A stretch of DNA of 64,000 bases from Dakarella massiliensis (GTDB taxonomy: Bacteria > Pseudomonadota > Gammaproteobacteria > Burkholderiales > Burkholderiaceae_F): the NCBI RefSeq assembly GCF_001182045.1, contig NZ_CVTY01000006.1:1-64000 (forward strand). Direction: 5' to 3'. The notes under the pieces were generated by a model, which was not told the origin of the DNA, ran no database searches, and saw only the letters and a program-made list of their open reading frames with translations. The stretch's first letter is position 1. Each line of letters begins with the position of its first letter. The position numbers were made by a program, and so were the translations under genes. Below are positions 1 to 8,152 of the stretch, piece by piece.

Positions 1-406
1 GGTCCAGCGCCACGCGCGCCTGCCGGCGGCCCCGCTTTGCGGCGAGCGTCAGGTGCCCGCGGACCGTGAGGTGCGGGAAAAGCCGGTGATCCTGGAACAC
101 CATGGAGACGCCGCGTCGGTGCGGCGGGAGGACAAAGCGCCTGTGCGTATCCACGATCGGCTGCGTTCCGAGCCGCAGGAACCCTCCCGTCGGCCGGATG
201 AGTCCCGCGATCAGCTGCGCGAACGTCGTTTTTCCCGCGCCGCTCTCCCCCATCACGGCGGTGACGCCTGAAAGCGGCATATTGAGGACGAAGTGAAAGT
301 CACTCGTTCCCCTCACGCAGCGGAGGTCCATCACGCAAGTGAGCCCCCGCGGGCTTTTCTCACCACCCGCGGGGGCTCCATCCCCACCAAGGATCCGATT
401 CATCAT
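1..406 (-). CDS. modC: Molybdate ABC transporter ATPase ModC, N-terminal part, cut by window edge
   Basis: This is the N-terminal 135 residues of an ABC ATPase reading off the left edge. Visible motifs are the Walker A GESGAGKT at about residues 53-60 and the Q-loop VFQDHRLFPHLTV near residues 103-115. The FQDHRLFPHL form is typical of ModC, the cytoplasmic ATPase that powers molybdate import. The gene follows modD by seven bases and is in the same operon as modD and modA. Two adjacent ATG codons (406 and 403) could start it, and neither has a clear ribosome-binding site. An alternative ATG at 331 would remove a 25-residue lead. No modB permease gene lies between modA and modC, so it probably lies beyond the edge. 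Confidence 0.85.
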   Translation of the reverse strand, partial: MMNRILGGDGAPAGGEKSPRGLTCVMDLRCVRGTSDFHFVLNMPLSGVTAVMGESGAGKTTFAQLIAGLIRPTGGFLRLGTQPIVDTHRRFVLPPHRRGVSMVFQDHRLFPHLTVRGHLTLAAKRGRRQARVALD

Positions 407-413
407 CTGAAAA

Positions 414-1250
414 TCAAAGGGCCTTGAAGCGCATCTTGATATCAAAGGGCTGCGCGAAGTAGGGCCACGTGGTCACAATCGCGTCCACGCCGGTCGCGGC
501 AAAATCTGCGGCGTTCGAGCCATTGATGCCGCCGGCCGCGAGAATCTTCCCGGCCGGGTACTTAACACGCACCGCGTCCACAAAGGCTTTCAAAGCCTCA
601 GTCGAAAACTTCTCGCACTGGATCACATCCGCCCCGGCTTCAAAGTACGCGAGCCCCTCTTCTCCCGTCGCCACTTCAACCGTGACGCGGCGTTCGGGGG
701 ATTTGAGCTTCGCGTCGTGCACCGCCTTAAAGGGGGCGGGTAAAAACACCCGATGCTGATCAAAAACGAGAATGGATTCCGAGAGCCCCGCGCGGTGGAA
801 GACACCGCCGCCCGAGAGAATCGCGTAGAGCGAGAGGAGCTTCGCGCCAGGGAAGTGTTTCCGCGTGAGGGCCACCTGGCAGTTCGGGTTCACGGATTGC
901 GCCGCGTCCACCATCTGACGCGTCCGCCCGGCGATCCCGGAGTACGTTTCCATGAGCCGCTGCGCGGTCTTATAAACCAGGTGAAGCTGCGACGCGGTGC
1001 CTTCAAGCGTCAGAACGGGCGTCCCGGCTTCGACCCGAGCGCCATCCTTCACGTGTTCCGTCGCTTTGAGTCCCACCCGGCGGCAGAGTTTCGCGGCAAC
1101 GGAGACACCGGACACCACGCCTGTCACCTTCGGAGCCCCGACCACCATGCTCGGCTGATCCTCAATTCCTAGCAGCGCGGAGGTTTCATCACCGTAAGGC
1201 GCGTCCTCACGGATCAGGTCATCCAAATAAGAATCCGGAAAGTAGACCAT
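414..1250 (-). CDS. modD: ModD, quinolinate phosphoribosyltransferase-like molybdenum gene product
   Basis: A 278-residue protein of the nicotinate/quinolinate phosphoribosyltransferase fold, of the ModD type found in molybdate operons. The start MVYFPDSYLDDLIREDAPYG and the segment ALTRKHFPGAKLLSLYAIL are characteristic. The glycine-rich end of the barrel is visible as ILAAGGINGSNAADFAATG. The family's precise reaction in molybdenum metabolism is not established. The start ATG is preceded by AGAGGAAA. It lies between modA and modC on the same strand and ends seven bases before modC. Length is normal for the family. Confidence 0.88.
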   Translation of the reverse strand: MVYFPDSYLDDLIREDAPYGDETSALLGIEDQPSMVVGAPKVTGVVSGVSVAAKLCRRVGLKATEHVKDGARVEAGTPVLTLEGTASQLHLVYKTAQRLMETYSGIAGRTRQMVDAAQSVNPNCQVALTRKHFPGAKLLSLYAILSGGGVFHRAGLSESILVFDQHRVFLPAPFKAVHDAKLKSPERRVTVEVATGEEGLAYFEAGADVIQCEKFSTEALKAFVDAVRVKYPAGKILAAGGINGSNAADFAATGVDAIVTTWPYFAQPFDIKMRFKAL

Positions 1251-1288
1251 CAGAAATTTCCTCTTCTGTTGATAAAGCTATCAGAACC

Positions 1289-1314
1289 GGGCGGAGCCGT
1301 TCAAGGTTCCGCCC
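1289..1314 (-). terminator. Hairpin between modA and modD, possible attenuator
   Basis: Perfect 7-bp inverted repeat GGGCGGA/TCCGCCC with a 12-base loop in the modA-modD gap. No T-run follows, so it is more likely an mRNA-stabilising or attenuating hairpin that keeps modA expression above modDC than a full terminator. Confidence 0.45.
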
Positions 1315-1344
1315 AGTCCCCCCTGTCTATAACGAGACTCGCTC

Positions 1345-2100
1345 TTACTTCGCGTCGCCCACGCCGAACTTCTGAAGCACCTGCTTTGCCTTCGGGGTCG
1401 TGAGGCAGCTGAGATACTGTTCCGCGGCCTTTTCGTTCGGAGCGCCCTTCACGATCGAGGCCGTCATCGTGATCGGTTCGTACCCCGTCTTCACCGGCAT
1501 CATGCCGCCAAGCTTCTCGTGATTCTTCTTCGCGGCAACCACGTTCACAAAGGCGACATCCGCCTCACCCCGGACGACATACGAAATCGCCTGCGGGACG
1601 TTTCCAACCGTGAGCCACTTCGCTTCAAGCGCCTTCTTCACTTCAGGCTTCTGACCCGAGAGCCACTGGGTCGCGGTGCGGCCGTAAATCGCGGCCTTCG
1701 GATCCGGAGCGGCGATACGGGTGACGGAGGCGTTCGTGAGATCGGCCGGGCTCTTGATATTCAGGCCCTTCTTCCACACCATCATCATCGGGGTGTCGCC
1801 AAGCGTCACAGTCTTCGTGTAGGTGACGTTCGACTTGATCTTCTTCAGGGTCGACGCGTCTGACACCACGACCGACACGTCATTCCCCGCCTCGATCTGG
1901 GCGAGTTCCTGACCGATATTTCCGCCGAAATGCCCTTCGATCTTCACATCCGGCGCTTTGCAGACTTCATTCACGGCCTTCACCATCGGGATATAGCCCG
2001 CCCCCGTCGTTACCCCTAGCACCGACGGAGCGGCGAAGGCCGTGCCTGACATCGCGAAAGCAGCGCCGCAGAGCACGGCAAAGATGGCGGTTTTCTTCAT
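1345..2100 (-). CDS. modA: Periplasmic molybdate-binding protein ModA-like
   Basis: A 251-residue solute-binding protein. It starts with a clear Sec signal peptide (basic MKK, hydrophobic core AVLCGAAFAMSGTAFA, cleavage after AFA near residue 23). The mature part has the ModA-type layout: a conserved GNIGQELAQIEAGNDVSVVVSDAS segment in two halves, and a late VVRGEADVAFVNV region that lines the oxyanion site in the family. It would bind molybdate (or a related oxyanion) in the periplasm for the ModBC channel. A GGAGAG ribosome-binding site precedes the ATG. It is the first gene of modA-modD-modC. Selectivity between molybdate, tungstate and other oxyanions cannot be read from the sequence. Confidence 0.8.
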   Translation of the reverse strand: MKKTAIFAVLCGAAFAMSGTAFAAPSVLGVTTGAGYIPMVKAVNEVCKAPDVKIEGHFGGNIGQELAQIEAGNDVSVVVSDASTLKKIKSNVTYTKTVTLGDTPMMMVWKKGLNIKSPADLTNASVTRIAAPDPKAAIYGRTATQWLSGQKPEVKKALEAKWLTVGNVPQAISYVVRGEADVAFVNVVAAKKNHEKLGGMMPVKTGYEPITMTASIVKGAPNEKAAEQYLSCLTTPKAKQVLQKFGVGDAK

Positions 2101-2200
2101 ATTCTTTCTCTCCAGAAGCGTTGTGGTCAGTACCGAAGGGAAGGAAAAAATCGGTTCTTATGAATCCCGTTTCCGCTTCGGCGTAACGCTATTCTACATA

Positions 2201-2223
2201 CGATATTCTATTTAGTAATATCG
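2201..2223 (-). promoter_or_regulatory. ModE-like inverted repeat upstream of modA
   Basis: Perfect inverted repeat CGATATT-N9-AATATCG, about 100 bases upstream of the modA start. The spacing and AT-rich half-sites resemble the known ModE operator of enterobacterial modA (half-sites of CGTTATAT type). The repeat overlaps AT-rich, promoter-like sequence read on the minus strand. The position suits molybdate-responsive repression. No modE gene is present in the window, so this is inference from shape and place. Confidence 0.45.
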
Positions 2224-2839
2224 GCTTGAAGAGGGAGTTTTGGAGGATATTGAGGCACTCTTTGGATAGGACAAAGTCGGCAGAGAAGAATGGAGAAGAA
2301 AGCGGGCCCTCGCCTTTACTTAGCGACAAAGGTTCACCGCCGAAGAAACAGGGGTCTTGAAACTGAGTCCTGGCGTTGAAGACACTGCCTTTAAAGGATC
2401 GGGTCTGGCAGAAGGACAGCATCCTTCCCGGATGGGTCTGGTCCCGCATCTGATTTTTATCCGATACTTTAAAAAGAGATCATTATTTACCTGTTTTTAA
2501 ACGATTTTATAAAACAGAAAAACGAATAAGACCGCTTCGCGTCATTCGGCGCAAGTGTCGTTCGAGTCTCTGGATCCGCGGCTCCGAAATCGGATTTTTC
2601 TCTCGATTCTCCCTCCTTCTGGGGGCAGTTCCCGGTCGCTCTGAAGCCGGTTTTCTCATCCTCCGGCAGACAAACACATAACCGAAAGCGCTTCAATTCC
2701 CGTGATCTGATAATCATTCGCAGGTCAAGATTTAGAGATAAATCAAATGATTACAGATTGATGACAGAATCTGCCGGAAAAATCGGGGTTTCGACTTAAA
2801 ATAAATCGGTCTAAAAAGCGACTCTTCATTGATTTCCCC
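2224..2839. other. Intergenic region without a supported gene
   Basis: About 600 bases between the modA operator and the secreted-protein gene at 2840. Short open frames occur on the minus strand but have no ribosome-binding site, no recognisable product and no codon preference like their neighbours. The last 100 bases before 2840 are AT-rich and probably carry the promoter of that gene. Confidence 0.4.
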
Positions 2840-3919
2840 ATGCATACAAAAACTATAAAAATCGCCGTACTGCTTACGTGCTTCGCGTCGCTTTCTGCCT
2901 CAGCCAATCCCATCGGCGATGCCCTTGGGAAAATCATCAACTGGGGTCAGAATACGCTGCACCCCGCGGACCCGGCGTCATCCGCGGTAGCGTCTGCCGC
3001 GGCGAACTCACTCGCCGCAGGCGGCACTCTGAATACCTTCTGGAACCCCTTTACGGCAAAGCCGATCGCGACCCCGACGGACGCGAAGCTGAAAGCGTTT
3101 CATGACAGCGTGATCAGCCTCGCGAAGGCGAACGCCTCGCTCTACGCCGCGAAGAAGCCTTTCCCTGAGTTCTACAAGATGTACCTCAATAACCTCGTGG
3201 CGTTTAATAGCCGTGATGCGTCGCAGTTTAAAGTCACGGACCTCGTCGGAAAACCGGAATTCGGCGATATCGAGCATGAGCTGCATGAGAATCTCCTCGA
3301 CTGGGGGACGTATTCGATCTCAGGCTCTAAGTTTGAGGTGACGCCGCTCTACTCGTTCTTCGCGAAGCTCCCGAATCTCCCGCCGATGTGGAAGCAGTAC
3401 TTTGACGTCATGGCGCTTGGAAATGGGCGCGTGAGCGCAGATAACAAAAACCGCAATATTCCGTCGCCCGCGGAGCTCTCGCACGTGATCGCGAACTGCG
3501 ATTCATTCGTAAAGGCGTACCCGGACTTCCCGTACGCGTTCCAGGTGCAGTCGGTGTATTTCTCGCTTCTGCACTTCTATCTGCACGATCCCCGGATGCA
3601 GCAGAATCCGACGCTGAGAAGCCAGTACCTCGCGTCCTATCAGTCGTTCATGAGAACCGCGCCGCAGTCGACCGCCGCCTGGTTTGTGCGCCGCGCCGCC
3701 GCCCGCGTCAAGGCCTCGAACTTCCAGATGCCGCAGAACGAAGTCGCGATGATGGAAACCGCGCTCGGACTCAAACCCACCCGCTACGTCCCGGTCTCGA
3801 AGAGCGCCCGGGCGTCGATCCGCGCGTCGCTGAAGGCCGACACCCCGCAGGTCGCATCGACCACCCGCACCCAGACGGTTGCGGCTCCGGTACATCTGAA
3901 TTCACACGCGCAGAACTGA
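2840..3919 (+). CDS. Secreted protein of unknown function
   Basis: A 359-residue protein with a Sec signal peptide (MHTKTIKIAVLLTCFASLSASA, cleavage about residue 22). The mature part begins with NPIGDALGKIINWGQNTLHP. It then becomes mostly helical, with tryptophan- and tyrosine-rich stretches that resemble tetratricopeptide-like or DUF4034-type periplasmic helical proteins, though no defined repeat can be assigned. The tail (about residues 325-359) is rich in Ala, Thr and Gln. It is a single gene followed directly by a rho-independent terminator. I do not recognise the family. Periplasmic or exported location is inferred from the signal peptide. Confidence 0.75.
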   Translation: MHTKTIKIAVLLTCFASLSASANPIGDALGKIINWGQNTLHPADPASSAVASAAANSLAAGGTLNTFWNPFTAKPIATPTDAKLKAFHDSVISLAKANASLYAAKKPFPEFYKMYLNNLVAFNSRDASQFKVTDLVGKPEFGDIEHELHENLLDWGTYSISGSKFEVTPLYSFFAKLPNLPPMWKQYFDVMALGNGRVSADNKNRNIPSPAELSHVIANCDSFVKAYPDFPYAFQVQSVYFSLLHFYLHDPRMQQNPTLRSQYLASYQSFMRTAPQSTAAWFVRRAAARVKASNFQMPQNEVAMMETALGLKPTRYVPVSKSARASIRASLKADTPQVASTTRTQTVAAPVHLNSHAQN

Positions 3920-3930
3920 CCGCTCAAAAA

Positions 3931-3961
3931 GGAGGCGGACCGCTGAGTCCCCTCCTCTTTT
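3931..3961 (+). terminator. Rho-independent terminator of the secreted-protein gene
   Basis: Stem GGAGG-(bulged C)-GGAC pairs with GTCC-CCTCC around a 6-base loop and is followed by TCTTTT, 12 bases after the stop codon at 3919. Confidence 0.75.
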
Positions 3962-3967
3962 GCTATA

Positions 3968-4004
3968 CCAAGGGCCGCCGGAGACATTCCCCCGCGGCCC
4001 TTGG
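3968..4004. terminator. Strong GC-rich hairpin between convergent genes
   Basis: Perfect 11-bp inverted repeat CCAAGGGCCGC/GCGGCCCTTGG with a 15-base loop. It lies between the secreted-protein gene and the convergent MFS gene. No T-run follows on either strand, so it may block read-through from both sides or protect 3' ends. Confidence 0.5.
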
Positions 4005-4029
4005 TGTTTCCGGGTTCTAGTAAAACGCT

Positions 4030-5247
4030 TTACGCCGGAACCGGGTTTTCCTTTCTGAGGGTCCAGGCGGCAAGCCATCCAACGGCAAGCATGCCAGCCG
4101 CAAAGTAGAAGCCGCTGTTCCATGTGTTCGTGCTGTCTCGCAGCCACCCGGTGATGTAGGGCGAGAGAATCGCCCCAAGCATCGCGATGCAATTATAGAT
4201 CCCGTAGACCGACGACAATTTGTCCTTCGGGGCGGCGTCTGAAATGAGGGTCAGAATAATCGGGTCGCAGGCGAGTTTCCCGAAGAGCCCGTAGGCGACA
4301 AGCGCCGCGATCAGGAGATCCCATTCCTGGACGAGCACGAGCGACACAATCGACGCGATCGCGACGGGGATGAGAATGAGGAGGAAGGGCTTCCGCTTTC
4401 CGATTTTGTCTGAGAGCCTGCCGATGAGGAGCGCGGCCGGCACACTCGTCCACGCGACGAGTGACGCGATCATTCCGGTTTCGGAGAGCGGAATATGCCG
4501 CACATCCGCAAGGTAAAGCGGGAGCCAGGTCACCATGACGAAGAATCCGTAGACATTACAGAACGCGATAAAAAAGATTGTCGCAAGCTGCCGGTTCCCG
4601 AGAATCTCCCCGATACTCGCCACAGACCCGGCCTTTGTCTTCGCGTGCTCCACCTTCTTCGCGTGCGTCCCGGTCTTGACGAACATATAAATCAGAATGC
4701 CGACGATAAAGGTGGGGATCGCGTACGCCATGAAGGTCACGCGCCAGCCGAGATCAAGACCAAAAGAGATGTAGCTGGAACCAATGAGCACGAGCGTAAT
4801 CCCGACCGCCTGGCCGTTATTGATAATCGCATAGCCGAGCGCCCGGTATTTCGGAGGCGTGGAGTCGCTTGAAATCGCGTACTCGGGACCGTAGTAGAAG
4901 CCTTCACCGAACCCCGCGAGAATGCGGATCAGGATCAGCATGAGAAAGGACGACGCGAAGTGCGTGAGCGCGGTCGCGGCTCCAAACACCATGAAGCCAA
5001 AGAGAATGATCTTCGTGCGGCCGAAGCGGTCCCCGAGGAGCCCGGACGGGATCTGGACCGCGGTGTACATGATGAAGAAGACGGAGGTGATGAGGCCGAC
5101 TTCCGCGTTGGAGAGCAGGAATTCTTCCCGGATTACGCCCTGCACGGGGCTGAGAATCGTGCGGTCCGCGTACATAAAGACCCAACCGAGGAAGAAGAGG
5201 AGCGAGGTGGTGAGCCAGTTCCCGGTTCCCGATTTGCCTTGCGACAT
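4030..5247 (-). CDS. MFS transporter, anion:cation symporter type
   Basis: A 405-residue major facilitator with about 12 hydrophobic segments. The cytoplasmic loop between helices 2 and 3 shows the MFS signature GLLGDRFGRTK (about residues 71-81), repeated in weaker form as GRLSDKIGKRKP in the second half. The N-terminal motif YADRTILSPVQ is typical of the anion:cation symporter family (glucarate, galactonate, phthalate carriers), so an organic anion is the likely substrate. The start ATG has a strong AGGAGG ribosome-binding site. A paralogue lies 140 bases upstream on the same strand. The specific substrate cannot be read from the sequence. Confidence 0.85.
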   Translation of the reverse strand: MSQGKSGTGNWLTTSLLFFLGWVFMYADRTILSPVQGVIREEFLLSNAEVGLITSVFFIMYTAVQIPSGLLGDRFGRTKIILFGFMVFGAATALTHFASSFLMLILIRILAGFGEGFYYGPEYAISSDSTPPKYRALGYAIINNGQAVGITLVLIGSSYISFGLDLGWRVTFMAYAIPTFIVGILIYMFVKTGTHAKKVEHAKTKAGSVASIGEILGNRQLATIFFIAFCNVYGFFVMVTWLPLYLADVRHIPLSETGMIASLVAWTSVPAALLIGRLSDKIGKRKPFLLILIPVAIASIVSLVLVQEWDLLIAALVAYGLFGKLACDPIILTLISDAAPKDKLSSVYGIYNCIAMLGAILSPYITGWLRDSTNTWNSGFYFAAGMLAVGWLAAWTLRKENPVPA

Positions 5248-5327
5248 TTGGATTTCCTCCTAAAAAGATCGGAAGAAAAAGCGGTGTGTTTGGTTTCTAC
5301 ATTCTTCTTTTCAAAGCCTGTCTGAGA

Positions 5328-5350
5328 CCCGGCGGGGGAGTCCCGCCGGG
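5328..5350 (-). terminator. Hairpin between the two MFS genes
   Basis: Perfect 9-bp stem CCCGGCGGG/CCCGCCGGG with a 5-base loop, downstream of the second MFS gene and upstream of the first. No T-run is present. It suggests the two paralogues are separately transcribed or processed. Confidence 0.5.
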
Positions 5351-5387
5351 CTAAGCAAAGTTATTTGAAATTAAGAGCGGATGAGCG

Positions 5388-6596
5388 TCAGATCTGCTTC
5401 TTCTTTTTGATGCAGAGAACGGCGACGATACCGAGAATCAGGAGCCCGACCGCGACATAGAAGCCGCTGTTCCAGGAACCCGTGATATCGCGGAGCAGCC
5501 CCGTCGCGTACGGCGCGATGATGGCGGACGACATCCCGACGAAGTTAAAGATCCCGAACGCGGTGGAAAGCTGGTTCCGCGGCGTGTTATCGGCGACGAG
5601 GGCGATCGTCAAGGGGTCCGTCGCAAGCTTTCCGAAGAACCCGTATCAGACGAGCGCCGTGATCATGAACGCGTGGCTGTTCGTGAGAAGCATCAGAAGG
5701 ATGCTGCAGGCCGCGAGCGGCAGAAGGCAGAGCACCACCGGACGGCGCTTCCCGATCTTGTCCGAGATGTAGCCATAAAGCAGCGCCGCGGGGATCGAGG
5801 TCCAGGCAACCAGCGACGAGACGAAACCGGTGTCAGACCGCGCGATGCCGCGGACTTCCTCGAGGTACACCGGGAGCCACGTGCACATCACGAAGAACCC
5901 ATAGAGGCTGCAGAAAACGAGTAGGTACGTGAGAAGGAGGTTGCGGTTTTTCAGCAGATCCGTGAACTTCGCCTTGGGAGCAGAGGCGGACTGGGCTTCG
6001 CGCTTCGGTTCCTTCACGAAGATCAGGATCCCGAGGCCCACAAGGATCGTGGGAACCGCGAAGATGTAGAACGGAAGCCGCCAGCCGCCATTCATGTCAA
6101 ACGCGATGTAGCTCGACGCCACGAGACCGAGCGTGATACCGAAGGCCTGTCCGCTATTGATGATCGCGCTGCCGAGCGTCCGGAATTTCGTCGGAATGAG
6201 TTCGGAGGAAAGACCGTACTGCGGCCCGTAATAAAAACCCTGGCCGATACCGGTCATCGCACGGGCAAGAAGCAGAGTGCCAAACGACCCGGCGAGACCC
6301 GTAAACCCAGTGAAGAGACCGAAGATCGCGAAACCGAAGGCGATCACTTTCGCTTTTCCGAGCTTATCCCCGAGGATGCCGGACGGCACCTGGAGGAGCG
6401 TGTACGTCATAAAGAACAGACTGCTGATCAGACCGACCTCGGCGTTTGTGAGATTGAAGTCCGTGCGGATCAGCACCTGCACCGGATTCAGAATCATTCG
6501 GTCTGCGTAGATGAAAATCCAGCCCAGGAAGAAAAACAACACAGCGACTTTCCAACTGGTTTGTTTCTCCTGTGCCGGAGCAGTAATCGCGGCCAT
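5388..6596 (-). pseudogene. MFS transporter paralogue interrupted by an in-frame UGA
   Basis: A second anion:cation symporter of 402 codons, closely similar to the product at 4030-5247. It has the same N-terminal motif (IYADRMILNPVQ), the loop motif GILGDKLGKAK, and SDKIGKRRP in the second half. Translation from ATG 6596 (GGAGA ribosome-binding site) runs to a TGA at 5645-5647. The same frame then continues without further stops as YGFFGKLATDPLTI to the natural stop at 5388-5390. The paralogue reads ALVAYGLFGKLACDP at the same place, so the TGA replaces one amino acid in a transmembrane helix. Read-through, a sequence error or a recent inactivating mutation are all possible. The two parts together have normal family length. 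Confidence 0.82.
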
Positions 6597-7048
6597 AATA
6601 GGTCTCCAAAAATGGAAGATGAAAAACTCCTTTGACAGAATCAATTCTACGGTGACGTGTTTTTGGGATAGCGCAGTTTTTTTGTGGGAATTTCAGGCCG
6701 TTAATCGAAAATTTTTAAAAGTCCGAATCAGCCTCCGGAAGGCGCTTCAGACCCGCTATAGTAGCGAGTGATGGACGGAAGCGTTTTTCTTAATTCTGGC
6801 TTAAACCGCTGTTTTTATCGATGTTTTGATTTTCACTGATTGAGGAAAACGCAAGTTCTGTTTTTAAGTCCGGAAGGAAGCATGGGGTCACCCCTCTGTC
6901 ACTGCTTCGCAGGATTCTGTGTGACAGGAATTCTGAAGCGAGATTCTGAGAAATGGACCCTGCGTCTGCTGATAGGTTATTAAGAACACTATCTTTTAGA
7001 AGTTCCCGTCCCTTCGGTGCCAGGTTTCTCTTTTTCTTGAGGTGAGTC
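6597..7048. other. Divergent intergenic region
   Basis: About 450 bases between the divergently read MFS paralogue and the AllH-like gene. It should contain both promoters. A short symmetric element CGCTA-TAG-TAGCG lies near 6753-6765. No ORF with a ribosome-binding site was found. Confidence 0.35.
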
Positions 7049-7924
7049 ATGTGGGTATCAGCGTCTGAGAAGAGCCTGCGGGAGAGAATCGTGTCTGCCG
7101 GGTCAGATCCCCTCGAGGCCTCGATCGCGGCGCGCTACCGCCATGGGCTCGATATTGAGATTCCGGCACTCTCAGAACGCGTTTTTGTCAGTACGGCAGC
7201 GAAGGGGCTCTTTCCCTCGCACTTCGCGGTGCGGCAGCCGGTGCTTGAGGCTCTTCTTCAGAAACCAGTCGGGAGTCATCTCTGGATCCGTACCGATTCT
7301 CAGGATCGGACCGCTCCGGACGCGCTTACCCTCTCCTACCGGACCTTTGATCTGTATCTGCCGGATAACCTCACCGGAACCCCGGATCCAAAGCGTTTGG
7401 TGTCCCGGTCCCGAGTCCTCCGGAGCACGCTCCTCCTTATTGCATCTTCCGGCGGGCTCGATCCCTTCACAGCGATGTTTTCGGATACCTGGGAGCACCG
7501 GGGGGCGTTCGCGAGTAGCGGCAAAACGTCCGACTCGATCCTCGGGCTTCTCGGGAAAGGCGCGGGCTCAACCCCGTCCGGCGACGATATGCTGGTCGGC
7601 GCTGCCGCGGTCTGTACACTTTTTAAAAATGCTGAAGGATCGGTCTCCGACATCGCGGCCTCGTGGCTCTCGGCCCTCTCTTGCTGCGAGCCCCGGTTCC
7701 CCGCTCTCACCACCCTGATGAGTACCGGATACCTGAAAGCGGCGCTTCAGGGCCGGTTCGGGAGTCACCTGATCGCGCTCCTCAAGTGCCTCTCACTTCC
7801 CTCGAATCGGTCGCTCTACGCGACAGTCCTCAGAGTCAAAAAGCATGGGAACACCTCGGGACTCGACACGCTCGCTGGCGTCACCCTTGCCTGCCGGATG
7901 ATCGGGCGAGCACTCCAGAAGTAG
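7049..7924 (+). CDS. AllH/DUF2877 family protein (oxamate carbamoyltransferase subunit-like)
   Basis: A 291-residue cytoplasmic protein. The diagnostic segment is GKGAGSTPSGDDMLVG (about residues 169-184), the hallmark of DUF2877. This family is now linked to the AllH subunit of oxamate carbamoyltransferase, with AllF and AllG partners, in anaerobic allantoin breakdown. Here no allF, allG or allK neighbours are present, so the role may differ. The start ATG follows a GAGGTG ribosome-binding site. It is read divergently from the MFS pair. The function is inferred from one motif and overall length. Confidence 0.7.
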   Translation: MWVSASEKSLRERIVSAGSDPLEASIAARYRHGLDIEIPALSERVFVSTAAKGLFPSHFAVRQPVLEALLQKPVGSHLWIRTDSQDRTAPDALTLSYRTFDLYLPDNLTGTPDPKRLVSRSRVLRSTLLLIASSGGLDPFTAMFSDTWEHRGAFASSGKTSDSILGLLGKGAGSTPSGDDMLVGAAAVCTLFKNAEGSVSDIAASWLSALSCCEPRFPALTTLMSTGYLKAALQGRFGSHLIALLKCLSLPSNRSLYATVLRVKKHGNTSGLDTLAGVTLACRMIGRALQK

Positions 7925-8096
7925 CCCTCCCCTATTCGCTGCCCGACTTTTAGACCCCGGTCTTTCTCCTCTTCCTATATATAGAGAGTCACTTCGACCC
8001 CAGGAACGAGCGCTGCCCGCGGCCATCTTTTGCTGTCGGTCCAGTGTCTAACCGCCCGATGCCACCTGTGGGCGTTTTCATTCCCCCAGAAACACA

Positions 8097-8126
8097 CATG
8101 CCGCGGGTCTTCCGACCCGCGGCATG
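8097..8126 (-). terminator. Very strong hairpin after the anchorless adhesin
   Basis: Perfect 13-bp stem CATGCCGCGGGTC/GACCCGCGGCATG with a 4-base loop, 27 bases after the stop codon of the minus-strand gene. The following minus-strand sequence is TGTGTGTTT, a weak U-rich tail. Confidence 0.7.
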
Positions 8127-8152
8127 GGGTTCAAGCGAGACTACCGAGCGAC

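Noticed and set aside
2189-2940. Three short minus-strand frames upstream of modA
   Set aside because: No ribosome-binding sites, no recognisable product, and the first overlaps the proposed ModE-like operator.
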